Shown here: positions 11,247 through 21,529 of the stretch, one piece after another
Numbering within the stretch: the stretch's first letter is position 1
Layout of the letters: every line of letters starts with the position of its first letter
Assembly (NCBI GenBank): GCA_037127315.1
Contig: JBBBDQ010001027.1
Location: forward strand, 4,635,001-4,699,000
Direction: 5' to 3'
Origin: Ascarosepion bandense
Lineage: Eukaryota > Mollusca > Cephalopoda > Sepiida > Sepiidae
Length of the DNA: 64,000 nucleotides
Made by a program: the position numbers and the translations under genes
Notes under the pieces: generated by a model
The model's database searches: none
The model's input: only the letters and a program-made list of their open reading frames with translations
What the model was told of the DNA's origin: nothing

Positions 11247-11717
11247 CGATCATCGAAGTTAAGCAACGTTGAGCCTGGTCAGTACCTAGATGGGTGACCG
11301 CTTGGGAATACCAGGTGCTGTAAGCGTTTAGTGACAGATGTGCGTTGTGGTGCAGTGGATATCAGCTCGGAAAGAGAAATCGGTGAGCCGAGTTCAAATT
11401 CCAGTTGAATACCCTGCATTCACTTAAGCACTGGTACCCTTGGGAAAGGTATTAATCTGTCCCTTACCTCCAGTTATGGGTTAAATAACAAGGATAGGAC
11501 TTGGGGACCCTGCCCTTAAAAAAAAAATAAAGCAAACTTCAATGAATCTTGATACTCAAAAAAGAAAAAGTATTACTAGACACAAAACTTATATAAAAAC
11601 AACAATAAATTGTTGAAAGAAAAACGTATTACCAGCAATAAATAAATAAAATTTAGTTGGCAATAAATGACCCACCGAGGTTGATATGCCATAAAAACAA
11701 AACAACCAACCAACCAA
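11247..11717 (+). mobile_element. 5S-tRNA composite SINE, 14-bp TSD
   Basis: 11247-11327 is the 3' two thirds of 5S rRNA, including the internal promoter parts (GAAGTTAAGCAACGTTGAG and GATGGGTGACCGCTTGGGAA). It runs straight into a tRNA-derived head (A box TGGTGCAGTGG, B box GAGTTCAAATTCC), then a body shared in part with SINE family A, then a 3' region with GGCAATAAATGACCCACC and an (AACC)n tail. An exact TSD CCATAATGGATGCT at 11233-11246 and 11718-11731 brackets the whole, so 5S and tRNA parts moved as one unit. Confidence 0.95.
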
Positions 11718-11731
11718 CCATAATGGATGCT

Positions 11732-11964
11732 ATATTTAAAATAATGTTTTCTTCTATTTCTTATCCTTCCTGTTTCTACAGAAGGATACTGAGAATTCTA
11801 TAGATGGAGTAATGAGGAAGTCTCATTAACAAAAATAAAAAAAAAACACTTGAAATTGGAAGAAGATGATTGAAAAATCTGGGATATAAAATTAAAAAAG
11901 AGAGCTTTATGACTGACACCTAAAGGATATAGTGAAATCAAAATTAAATGGAAAAGCAAATTAA
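11732..11964. other. No recognised feature
   Basis: Short AT-rich interval between SINE insertions. Confidence 0.4.
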
Positions 11965-12219
11965 CCGAATTCCAGTTGAATTTCTTGCATTGATTTACGT
12001 TCAAATACGATTAGGAAAGGTATTAATCTGTTTTGTTTTCCTTCAATTATGGGTTAAATAACAGAACAGACTGGGTTCTATAGCCTTGGCTGGCAACCAG
12101 TTTACTGGAGAAAGTAATGTCAACCTACTGCTGGATAATTTTCTGCCCAGTCAGTCATGTATATAAACAGACAGGATCGCCCAAGCGTGTATCACATATG
12201 ACACTTAACTGACTGACGT
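11965..12219 (+). mobile_element. SINE family A, 5'-truncated
   Basis: Starts within the region just after the B box (GAATTCCAGTTGAATTTC) and contains the body landmarks AGGTATTAATCTG, GGTTCTATAGCCTTGG and GCACTTAACTGACTG (with one change). Several indels show it is old. Confidence 0.88.
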
Positions 12220-12299
12220 ACCAAAAAAGCTTGTATAAATGAAAGTAACAGTCATATTGCAAAATTGACAGGTTATAGCTTGACAACACAATAATTAAA

Positions 12300-12562
12300 T
12301 GTTATAGTGGAACATACTGCCATCCCCGAGAATAGAATGTACTACTTTATAAAAGACGGTAAAAAGTGGTACAAAGTAAAAAAGGTCTTAGTTGAAAGCA
12401 TTCACTATTTGATAGCCAATTCCGCTCCAACCAGTGGCTTGCCTATATGTGTATTATTGTTAATTGTACCTTAGTACAATAAATCTGTATTTCTTATTCC
12501 TGGTGTTGAGTACCATTCTTCAACTGACCTATTTATACCGTATTCCTTTTCGGGATATATAA
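12300..12562 (+). mobile_element. Solo LTR (family L1), 5-bp TSD
   Basis: 263 bp beginning TGTTATAGTGGAACAT, with a TATA-like TTTATAAAAGACG near 12340, an AATAAA polyadenylation motif (CAATAAATC near 12480) and an end matching GGGATATATCA of its sister copy (here TCA has become TAA). The flanks TTAAA (12295-12299) and TTAAA (12563-12567) form a 5-bp target duplication, typical of Ty3/gypsy-type integration. No internal retroelement region remains, so this is a recombined solo LTR. Confidence 0.85.
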
Positions 12563-12702
12563 TTAAATTAAAATAAAGAAAGATTCTACTTTTATATTTC
12601 TGTGCTGAAGGTAGATAACTAGAGGTCAGGAACCCTAACTCTTATTCATTCTAATGAGGAAAAGGGCTCTGAGAATTCAACATTAACTGGATATACTGGA
12701 AG

Positions 12703-13921
12703 CATTTTTTTGCATTTATATTGATAGAAGTTAATATTTACTTGTTTTATAGGCTCTATCACTCTGCTAGTAAATGATTAAGAATAGGTGTACTTTTGTT
12801 CAATTTAGGTCCCCTTTAAACATATGTAAAAAATCCCTTAACTAGCACTGCAATCTGGCATAAAATTTTTTTAATAATTCTGAATTTGAAAAAATACTGA
12901 ATCCATTGACTTTTTTTTTTGCCATAGCTACAAAATTAAACAAAAGTTTGATGGATAAATATCATAAAAGACGACCTGATATTTATAATATACTAGCAGT
13001 ATAGCCCGGCATTGCTTGGGTGTAATGAAAGCTTTAAAACTAATCCATGGTCCTGGAGCTCAGACTCTTTGGACGTTGGCACAAAAGACTAAAAAGCAAT
13101 AGTTGTTTCCAGTTAAAGCGAAACCATAGACTAAAAGAAAAATGAATGGATGTAAGTCAAATTTTGATTTCCTGGCATCGATATCAAATAAGTTTTTTTG
13201 TTGTAAACTGAATTTTGAAGGCTAAATAAGTCCTCCGAGTAAATGGTATCATGGCTGAGACTAAGAACTATAATTATACCTACTTAGAGCCAAACCTGAA
13301 GCAAAAACTAAAATAAAAGGACTGAAAAAAATACAGACATACAGGCAGATAAACAGACACACACACACAAACATCTTGCCTTTTATATATATATATATAT
13401 ATTATCGATTCTCTGCACTATTGTAAGAACTGCAACCTTGAACTTCTGAATATTTTTTCTTATGTCTTTGTCTATGAGTGTATCAAATTTGATTAAAATC
13501 AGACCATTCCTTCTATAACCTGATTTTTTCAATTATCGATTTTTGATATTTATCGGGGGAATCTCGACACAGAACCTAGCTAAGAACACTTGCAGATGCT
13601 TATAGTACAACTGTGTAAATTTTCAAGAAAATTGGTTCAGCTGTTTCGGAGTTTATAGGTAACGGACACACACACAGACACACACACAAAGTTCCATTTA
13701 TAAACAAGTTTAGATTTAGATTTAGATGTTTGAATAGAAATTAGAAGTCAACACACGATGACAAACAGTTTTTATAAAAAAAGAAATTGGATTTTATCTA
13801 TCTTGAAAAAAAAAAACTTTGTTGAATCTTTGTAAAGAAAATCTGTGAAAGACTTGTCAATACCACCAAAAAAATTAACATAAATACAGGAAATATTAAG
13901 ATGTGAATAAGCAATGACTTC
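12703..13921. repeat. Segmental duplication copy 1 (with Helitron)
   Basis: 12703-12992 and 13727-13921 match 14507-14803 and 14804-14982 closely and in order. The only large difference is the Helitron at 12993-13726. Small indels in homopolymers distinguish the copies. Confidence 0.92.
12993..13726 (-). mobile_element. Helitron, long form, copy 4 (empty site known)
   Basis: CTAG at 12993-12996, hairpin of the CCCGGCATTGCTTGGG type, and a terminus with three TTTAGA hexamers ending at 13726. The flanks A/T are joined directly in the paralogous empty site (14803/14804), proving both boundaries and the absence of a target-site duplication. Non-coding, 734 bp. Confidence 0.97.
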
Positions 13922-14100
13922 CTATGTAACCCCCTGCAAAACAGTGGCAGTAAAATGCCTTGCTTGGAGCAATATGATTATTAAAAGAAATAACAAAAAA
14001 AAAAGTATTCAATGCATGGATAAATGGTAGATTTATAAATGTGCAAAATGGATTCTGACAAGAAAAACTTCCTGGCCTGACACTGAACCAACCTTCCTAG
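13922..14100 (+). mobile_element. jockey/CR1-like LINE tail plus an inverted fragment
   Basis: 13922-13990 is the LINE 3' end (ATGTAACCCCCTGC, then TGCCTTGCTTGG and a near-A tail). From 14008 a fragment of the same LINE in opposite orientation follows (ATTCAATGCATGGATAAATG, as at 23402). The order, tail first and inverted piece after, is not a simple twin-priming product; two events or a rearrangement are likely. Confidence 0.7.
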
Positions 14101-14506
14101 CATAGACAATATTTTTAGGTTATTAGAAAAATTCTAATGCTCAATATCATTAAAAAGCACCTCAAACAACTTCACAGAATAAAATCCTGATATTTATGTT
14201 TAAGTATCGTGTAAAATTACGATTAAATGTAGAGTGACTTAATAATAAGGAAATGAATGATGCTGAAAAATTAAATGTAATTTTTTAAGTAGATTAACTT
14301 AGTAGCAAATGTTAGCAACCAGTTGTGTATTTTTGAAGAACCAGAATTAAATGCTGAATTCAAGGTATTTGTTGAAATCAAAATTGCCAAATATCGCATG
14401 ATAATATTTAGAAGTAGGGTCAAGATGCATCTTTAATTATTCATTATTTCAGGTAAAAAATTTTATCAAATTACTCAAATATCTCAATAGATTCATTTGT
14501 CTTCTA
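14101..14506. other. AT-rich, no recognised feature
   Basis: Intervening DNA between the two duplication copies; no frame or known repeat recognised. Confidence 0.4.
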
Positions 14507-14982
14507 TTTTTCTGCATTTATATTGATAGAAGTTAATAATTACTTGTTTTATAAGCTCTATCACTCTGCTAGTAAATGATTAAGAATAGGTGTACTTTTT
14601 GTTCAATTTAGGTGCCCTTTAAACATATATAAAAAGCCCTTAACTAGCACTGCAATCTGGCACAGTCATGAAATCGTTTTGATAATTCTGAATTTGAAAA
14701 GATACTGAATCCATTGACTCTTTTTTTTTTTGCCATAGCTACAAAATTAAACAAAAGTTTGATGCATAAATATCATAGAAGGCAACCTGATATTTACAGT
14801 ATATGTTTGAATAAAAATTAAAAGTCATAGTTGTTATAAAAAATAAATTGGATTTTATCTATCTTGAAAAAAAAAACTTTGTTGAATCTTTGTAAAGAAA
14901 ATCTGTGAAAGACTTGTCAATACCACCAAAAAAAAATAACATAAACACAGGAAATATTAAGATGTGCATAAGCAATGACTTC
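14507..14982. repeat. Segmental duplication copy 2 (Helitron empty site)
   Basis: Matches copy 1 across the Helitron breakpoint without interruption: the sequence ...TTTACAGTATA|TGTTTGAAT... around 14803/14804 corresponds to the two flanks of the Helitron at 12992 and 13727. Confidence 0.93.
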
Positions 14983-15213
14983 TCCTGACTGAAATGACAG
15001 GGAGTTTAAACTCTGATATTATGCTATTTATTTGTAACATTAACTGGATATACTGAAAGCAAGAGTGAAACAGAAAGTAACTTACTAATAAGCTTGTACA
15101 AATTGATGGCAGAATAAGGACAGGGATGGATTGTAAGGAGAAAAAAAAACTGCTGAGAGTTAAAAAGACTAGAAAGTTATGTAAAGCAATCAATCACAAA
15201 TCCTGAAGGAACA

Positions 15214-15477
15214 TGTTATAGTGGAACATCCTGCCATCCCCGAGAATGGAATGCTTTACACTATAAAAGACAGTGACAAGCGGTACGAGAGTGAACAAAC
15301 GTCTTAGGCGAAGGCATTCTCTATTTGATAGTTTATTCCGCTCCTACTCGTTGATTGCTTATCTGTATCTTATTGTTAATTGTACATTCGTACAATAAAT
15401 CGGTTATATCGTATTCCTGTGTCGAGTACCATTCTTCCACTAATCTTTACACTGATATTCCTTTCCGGGATATATCA
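15214..15477 (+). mobile_element. Solo LTR (family L1), second copy
   Basis: Same start (TGTTATAGTGGAACATC), TATA-like CACTATAAAAGACAG near 15265, polyadenylation motif GTACAATAAATCGG near 15395, and end CCGGGATATATCA. Flanks GAACA and GAATC agree at three of five bases, so the TSD is decayed or uncertain. It differs from the 12.3-kb copy at many positions, so the two are not the paired ends of one recent element. Confidence 0.85.
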
Positions 15478-15885
15478 GAATCAAATATATACAATCTTGT
15501 AGATAAGAACTAAGTTCAAGTAATTAGTCTATTTGTTTTTGAATTTGAAAAATACATCATTTAGATGCGGTTAAGACACATCATCAGTGATGTTACCCTG
15601 GTTCATTGACGGTTTCGGTCCTTTACACACATCATACCTTCTCTCCAGGTTGACCCAGCCAAGGATGATCAGGCCCCGGCCTGTATCCTAATCCCTATTT
15701 ATTGGAATGCAAGATGTTTTGGTTGCACAGGAAAAGAGGAAAAATTCCTTGAATAAGGTCGTTCACAAATAAATGAATGTCCAGTGTGGTTTCAGTAAAT
15801 ATCCGGAAATATATAAATTAAAATAAATTGATTTTCGTGATATTAATGTGGAGATGAATGGTTAAAATAGCTATATGACTAGCAT
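15478..15885. other. No recognised feature
   Basis: Includes a GC-richer stretch (15595-15700) with no open frame or family that I recognise. Confidence 0.4.
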
Positions 15886-15959
15886 ATATATCGTATTCCT
15901 TTGTCGAGTACCATTCTTCCACTAATCTTTGCACTAATATTCCTTTCCAGGATATATCA
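15886..15959 (+). mobile_element. LTR family L1, 3' end fragment
   Basis: Matches the last 74 bp or so of the LTRs above (CGAGTACCATTCTTCCACTA, then TATTCCTTTCCAGGATATATCA without a break in order). Confidence 0.85.
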
Positions 15960-16607
15960 AAACATGGCATAAAAAAAATATATTTTTATAAATTATTTTA
16001 TTTTTAACAGCATATCAACAATATACTGGATATTTTACGCAGAAATTTAATTTCCTTGGGAGCTTTGAAGAAATAAAAATATATGTTATTCTGTCTTCAT
16101 AATTGAGTACATGGTAAATGATACTCAGCTTTTGGGCATATACATGTTTGTGTAGACATAATTATTAGAGATGTTGATATGCTGTGTTTTATATTATATT
16201 TTTGTTAAAGGTATAGTTTGGAATTCACTTTTTTGTTTTTTTTTAACAAATTGTATGATATTATACGGAGTAATATAATGAAAAAGTTCTTTCATGTTAG
16301 TTGATTTTGTTTGGTGACAGATCAAATTCTAGAGGTTATTTAATGCCGAAATGTTAATATAAAATTGTTATATACCATGCTTGTGAACCAACAAAGACAA
16401 TTGGCTTGACATCAACAACAAACAACAGGTGTATAAAAATATAAATTATTTTTATAGTTGTTTTTTGTTGATGATGTGGCGTGGAGTAGAGGAGTGGTCA
16501 AAGAGATACACACTCGCATAAGAGGGCAGTTGACTGCTGGATGGTCACTGGCCGCTCTCTTTGCCTTCTCGGCTGACACTCCCCATTCTCTTCATTTGTC
16601 TGTGCTT
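15960..16607. other. AT-rich, no recognised feature; weak ORF
   Basis: Low-complexity AT-rich DNA. A 76-residue plus-strand frame starts at 16458 but its last third is LINE sequence; I do not believe it is a gene. Confidence 0.4.
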
Positions 16608-16740
16608 GTAATATTGCTGTCGTATCTGGTCAGGCACCCCTGTTGTTCATCTCAGTGTTCTCAACAGGCTCCAAATGAGAATCCGTAATGTGATTGGTCC
16701 CGACTTGGCCGCTTGACTTCAGCCTCTTTCTCAATAACTG
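16608..16740 (+). mobile_element. jockey/CR1-like LINE fragment
   Basis: Carries the LINE segment GGTCAGGCACCCCTGTTGTT, AACAGGCTCCAAATGAGAAT and GTCCCGACTTGGC, which encodes the region after 'YCCHIW' in better copies. Confidence 0.8.
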
Positions 16741-17511
16741 AGCAATATTAAAGGGGGGTATGAACAAGAAAATCAAATTGAGTATAGAAACAACATTTAT
16801 ATATATATACAGATATCAATTAAGGTTTTTTAACAAATAAAAGTAATGTCTTTTGGATGAGTTCAAAAGACGTTAAAATGTTTATAGCAGTAAATGCCAA
16901 AAAGAGAGTTTGTGCATATGTATGTGGGCGTGTTTGTCAGTTAGGAATTTCTTTGATGTCGCCGCTCCTTTGGTCCAGGTAAGTAGCTCAGGGGACAGCG
17001 AAGAAGAAGGTGAGAAGGAAAGGCAAAGCGAGTATGGTGTGATCGCTTGACGAGGTCAAGGGACGTGCAACTTAGGCTCATACTTTCTCAACTGGCGATG
17101 CTTTCTGTGTCGGCTTTTTATTTCGTCTTTGTAGGGCCCAGCAAGTCATTTGGGAATTCACACCTGTATTTAATTCTGGGCTTCCCATTGGATGATAAAC
17201 AAAATTTCCGTAGGTTCGCGAAAAGGAATTTGGTATTTATTAATTTTTGGTTTTCTGCCAGAACATATGTGTGGAGCCGGGTGCACAAAGACCAGTTTTA
17301 GTCATTTGCTTTCTGGTCCTCAGAGGGCAAACATCCGGTCCCTTGCTTTGCTCGGTATCACCACACATCCAATGATTACAAAACCATGCACATTCTCAAA
17401 CTCAGTGGAAACATAGCAAGTAATAACTGAGTAATATTAAAAAAAGATTAAAACACAATATCTTGACACATGGACAGTAAAACCATAAAAATATTTATCC
17501 CAACCCCATAA
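16741..17511. other. Unassigned, GC-richer segment
   Basis: Base composition is more balanced than the surroundings at about 16930-17360. An 84-residue plus-strand frame (17047-17301) has no motif I recognise. It could be an old retroelement or LTR part; nothing decides this. Confidence 0.35.
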
Positions 17512-17640
17512 ATTAAATAAAGGGTTTAGTTTGAAATTTCCTCTAGGTTTCCAGGATCAATAAATACCTGAAGGTCAGAGAGCATAATAGCTGAAATATT
17601 ATAATAACAACAAAGATGAGGATATTAGACTGACTTTAAA
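17512..17640 (+). mobile_element. MITE-like fragment (58.2-kb family)
   Basis: AAAGGGTTTAGTTTGAAATT and ACAACAAAGATGAGGA match, in order, the right half of the inverted-repeat element at 58198-58360 and of the 6.2-kb copy. Confidence 0.6.
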
Positions 17641-17689
17641 CAATTTAAATTGTTAATAATCATTACCTGAATTTCTGGGATGAGAATTT

Positions 17690-18286
17690 GACAGGCTCCA
17701 AAGGAGAATCTGTAATGGGATAGGTCCCTACTTGGCAGCTCGACTCCAGCCACTTTCTTAGCAGCAGGATGTGGCTTCCCTCTATCTATTCTACAAATAT
17801 TTTTATGGCTTCTGCTCTGACAAACTTAAGTCACTGGTGTCCCCGCTATAAGAATTTACTCGTGCAACAAGACTAGCAGCAGGGTCCCACCCATTTACAG
17901 TAAGATCAACCAAATGCAGCCGACAATTCTACTCCAGCAGCTTCTTTTCTCACACTTCCCGCTTATGCAATTCCTTTCTATATACTTGCTTTCCTGATGG
18001 CTACAACCTCCAGGAATTTAAATGCAATGTCAATTCCCATCTCTTATCCATTTTACTCCAGTTCTTTTTACATCAACCTGTATATCTTGTTCTTTTCCTT
18101 TCTCTCCACCTTCGCAACTGTTATCACACCTGTGTTTCCATCCTTCTCTTACCCTTTTTCTGACACCCCCTGTAACTGGTCCATCTTTCTCTTCACTCTC
18201 CTCTTGTTTAAACTTTAACTGATATGTAGCCCCTTGTGCATCAGTGGCAGTACCACCTTGCTTGGGGTGAAATGATTAAAAATAAG
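17690..18286 (+). mobile_element. jockey/CR1-like LINE, 5'-truncated
   Basis: Covers the C-terminal coding region (decayed; the terminal RLWNSLP motif is disrupted) and a pyrimidine-rich 3' UTR, ending TTGCTTGGGGTGAAATGATT and A-rich sequence. Two overlapping plus-strand frames at 17997-18222 are UTR, not genes. Confidence 0.88.
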
Positions 18287-18697
18287 ATAAGCCAATTTTC
18301 TTGATTACATAATCTTTTGCTGCATATATTGTTTATATTGTTTATATTGTTTATATTTGTTTTGGCCACTGCCTTTAACGGTCGATATTCTCTAATCTTG
18401 ACTACACTGTTTATCAAAACACCATACATTCCTTTCATAAAAAGCTGGCCCTGTAATTTGCATTTTTCAAAAACAATATTTATCTAAATGTAAATAAACT
18501 TTTGTTTTTACATTTTCCTGACTTCTGTGTAATTGCAATTTTGCCTGTCATTTGGCGTCTGCATTCTTTGACTTTTCAAATCAATATTTATTTTCTTTTA
18601 TAGTTTACTAGACTGCATTTTTCCATCAAAAATATTTGTTCAATGTAAATTCATTTCTGAGTGAATTTACGCACTGCGGTCATAGAATATATAACAA
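18287..18697. other. AT-rich, no recognised feature
   Basis: Contains a short TTTATATTG triplication (18330-18356) and otherwise nothing recognised. Confidence 0.4.
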
Positions 18698-18985
18698 AAT
18701 GTATTGTTAGTTATTTTGTATTAATTAGTTCTTACTGGTCATTCTACTACAAAAATGTGTTGTTTGTCATTTTGCCATAAAAATGTATTGTTGGTCATTT
18801 CACTATAAAAATGTAGTGTTGGTCATTTTGCGATAAAAAAGTACTGTGGGTCATTTTGCTATTAAAAATGTATTGTTGGTCATTTTGCTATTAAAAATAT
18901 ATTGTTGGTCATTTTGCTATAAAAATGTATTGTTGGTCATTTTGCTATAAAAATGTATTGCTAATAATTTTACTATATGAATGTA
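18698..18985. repeat. 27-28-bp minisatellite (family M27), locus 1
   Basis: Units read approximately ATGTATTGTTGGTCATTTTG plus CTATAAAA; about ten units with variants. The same unit forms an array at 41385-41780. Confidence 0.92.
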
Positions 18986-19200
18986 TTTTTATACTTTCAT
19001 TGTGTTCGTTTTTATTTAGGTGTACATTATTTACCCATTGCTAGGACTTATCACTCTAAGTCAGGGTCGACCTTAGACCAATAGCCATTAAGAGGTGTTT
19101 CTAACCTACTCAAAACCTACCAATCAGGTCTTGCTTCTAGACGTAGATTATCGTCATACCCAGGGCTATATAAAAGAAGTAGAACCAATTCATGCATTGA
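18986..19200. repeat. Dispersed repeat E, copy 1
   Basis: Contains TTTTTATACTTTCAT, a tract around GGGTCGACCTTAGACC, TTAAGAGGTG and TCATACCCAGGGC. Related copies are at 44925-45115 and 55160-55500. In two cases (here and 55 kb) it directly follows a minisatellite. Class unknown. Confidence 0.6.
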
Positions 19201-19659
19201 TCAAAGTTAATATTGCTTAACACTGATTACCAAAACAAAATTATCTTTTCCGAGTATCTGAAAGATTAATGTTGAATGCTAGTATCAAAGGTACAAATTC
19301 TATCCAATCATCTCAAACCTGGTTCAATTCCAAAAAACACCATGTGTTGATAATGAAAAACTGGAATGTGAAATGGAAGGTGTCCTACACCAAAACCTTT
19401 CTGACGTCAATAGTTAAGAGAGGAAATCAAAATGAAGTGTGAGAAAGGATTAAGAATATTGGCACTGTGTGGACAGTAAGTAGGAAGCACGATTCTTCTT
19501 AACGCACTCATCACCTGATGCTTAGAACAGAGGAAATTTATAATCCTCTCATAAGAATATCAGGTGTTGATTGTATGAGTCGACAGTAATTCAAGGCTCA
19601 CAGAGTATAACATGAGATTTTGGTAACATTAGTTCTCTTCTCTCTCCAGACTAATTGAT
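19201..19659. other. No recognised feature
   Basis: Unique-looking DNA without a credible open frame. Confidence 0.4.
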
Positions 19660-19990
19660 TATAGGTTCATGGCTCTCCACAACTTCCTGCTCTTAGTAGC
19701 CCTTAGTAAAGTTTCTCTTTTTGCTATATCGCTTAATCCCTGTCCTGCCAAAAATTTACACAAGCTTATTCTTCTTTGTGCCTTTACTCTTCATGATGTT
19801 ACCAATGATGGCTCTCCACAACTTCCTGTTCTTTGTGGCTGTGAGTACATTTTGTCTCTTCAAAGTACACAACTCAATCTAGAGCATGACATTTTGTTAT
19901 GATTAGTTCTCTTCTCTGTCCAGAAAGATTTAAGTTTAGATGGCCATGGTTCTCCACAGCTACCCATCCTTTGTAGCCCTTCATGTTGAA
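19660..19990 (-). mobile_element. RTE LINE 3' end, three partial copies in a row
   Basis: The RTE 3' terminal segment (on this strand ATGGCTCTCCACAACTTCCT followed by a TAGCCCTTAGT-type continuation) occurs at about 19668, 19809 and 19945. Such triplication suggests repeated end insertion or local duplication. Confidence 0.65.
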
Positions 19991-20249
19991 AGATAAATAA
20001 AACAACATCCGCTTTCCACACTAAGCTGAGTAGTTATAGTGGTGGGGACTGACAGACTGACAGTGGGTGAAGAAATCAAAAGACATAAGTGCTTGTGGAA
20101 TGGAAATCAGAGACTCTTTTACCCATGTGATTAGTAAAAAAGATGCAAAACTTGATAGGAAAAATGTCAAAATGTTCAGAAGTACAATTTTAGCCTTGCG
20201 AAAGAGATAGAATAGTGTTGAAAGAAATTAATCGTTGATTCTGGCCTTG

Positions 20250-21515
20250 TAGATCAACCGATAATACACAAAGATGAGGACTGACTGGAAATATTATAGT
20301 CTGAAGTGGAAGCTGCAATGGCCAAACTGAACAAAAACAAAGCAGCTGGACCAGACAACAAAGAAATAGCCCCGGAAGAATTTGGCGTTGAGAAAATTAC
20401 AGAGACAATAAATTAAATATATAATAGTGGTGTAATACCAGACAACCTAAGCAAGTTTTCATAGCACTGCATAAGAAACCAGGTGCAAACAAGAGGGAAC
20501 CTCACCAAACAATCAGTTTAATGAGCCACATTACAAAACTGAGTGTTCAAATCCTGATAAATAGAGCGAGCAAAAGAATCAAGCCAGAGATAGGACAAGA
20601 ACAGTGTGAGTTCATCAAAGACACTGAAACAAGGAATGCCATATATATGATTAGGATGTTCTCCGAAAGGGCAATATAAATGAAGAAGGACATGCACCTA
20701 TGTTTTATCAATTGTCAGAAGGTATTCAACAAAATACGCCACAAAGAATTGATGGAGGTGCTCAGCAACCTTGACATATTTGGGAAAGACAGAAGAGTAA
20801 TCAAGAATCTCTACTGGCAGCAAACCACCTGCATACGAACAGGTAACAAATTCAGCAGATATACAAAGACAGAAAGGGGCGTAAGACAAGGATGTGTCTT
20901 TTGAATTTGTACAGCGAGACTATTCTGAGAATACTAGATGTTAAACCAGGATTTGTCATTGGAGACCACACTTTAAACAACATAATGTACACAGGTGATA
21001 TAGTGCTGGTAACAGACACTGAAAGGAAACTACAAGACCTCCTACAGAAGGTAGCTGAAGAAAAAACTTGAAGCAAATGAAACGTGGTTCTACAAAAGGA
21101 TGCTGAGGATATCATGGACCAAGCATGTGAGCAATGATGAGGTTTTAGAGAGGATGGAAATGAAAAGAAAATTAATACTAAGCATCAGAAAGAAACAGCT
21201 AAAGTTCCTGGGACATGCAATGAGGAAGGAGAGCTTGGAGAATCTGATACTAACAGGCCAGATAGAAGCAAGGAAAGACAAAGGAAAACAGCGTGTAATG
21301 TACTTGACTGGCCTGAGCAGATGAATGGCAGAAAGGGGGTTGTGTGGTGTAGCAGGGGATGTATATTCTAGACTTATGGGCTTGAGCTAGTGGATGGCAG
21401 AGCCGGGTTTGGGTGATATAACAGGAGAAAGCGTACTAAGAGCCATCAGGGATAGAGAGACATTGAAGGCCATGATTGCCTACGTACTGAAACGACAGGG
21501 CACATAGAAGAAGAA
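20250..21515 (+). mobile_element. RTE-like LINE with internal deletion
   Basis: Begins in the RT fingers (AMAKLNKNKAAGPDN near 20320; GEC-like segment QEQCEFIKD near 20600), continues through motif A (here FINCQKVFNKIRH; Asp of the expected FIDY changed to Asn) and GVRQGCVF near 20890. The YADD centre reads YTGD near 20995. At about 21060 the sequence jumps from LLQKVAEE to the thumb (NETWFYKRMLRISW), missing about 335 bp present in the copy at 1-1126. The 3' part holds FLGHAMRKESLENLILTGQI and an (AAG)n end at 21510. Stops near 20415 and 20680 add to the damage. Confidence 0.88.
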
Positions 21516-21529
21516 GATATATGCCAACA

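Noticed and set aside
12300..15477. A complete LTR retrotransposon bounded by the two L1 LTRs
   Set aside because: The left LTR has its own 5-bp duplication on both sides, the LTRs are well diverged, and the interior holds only a segmental duplication and a Helitron.
16458..17416. Possible host exons (76-84-residue frames, balanced base composition)
   Set aside because: No recognised domain, no clear splice-site pattern, and part of one frame is LINE sequence.
18698..18985. CRISPR-like appearance of regularly repeated 27-bp units (also 41385-41780)
   Set aside because: Units are directly adjacent with no unique spacers, and the context is animal retroelements.
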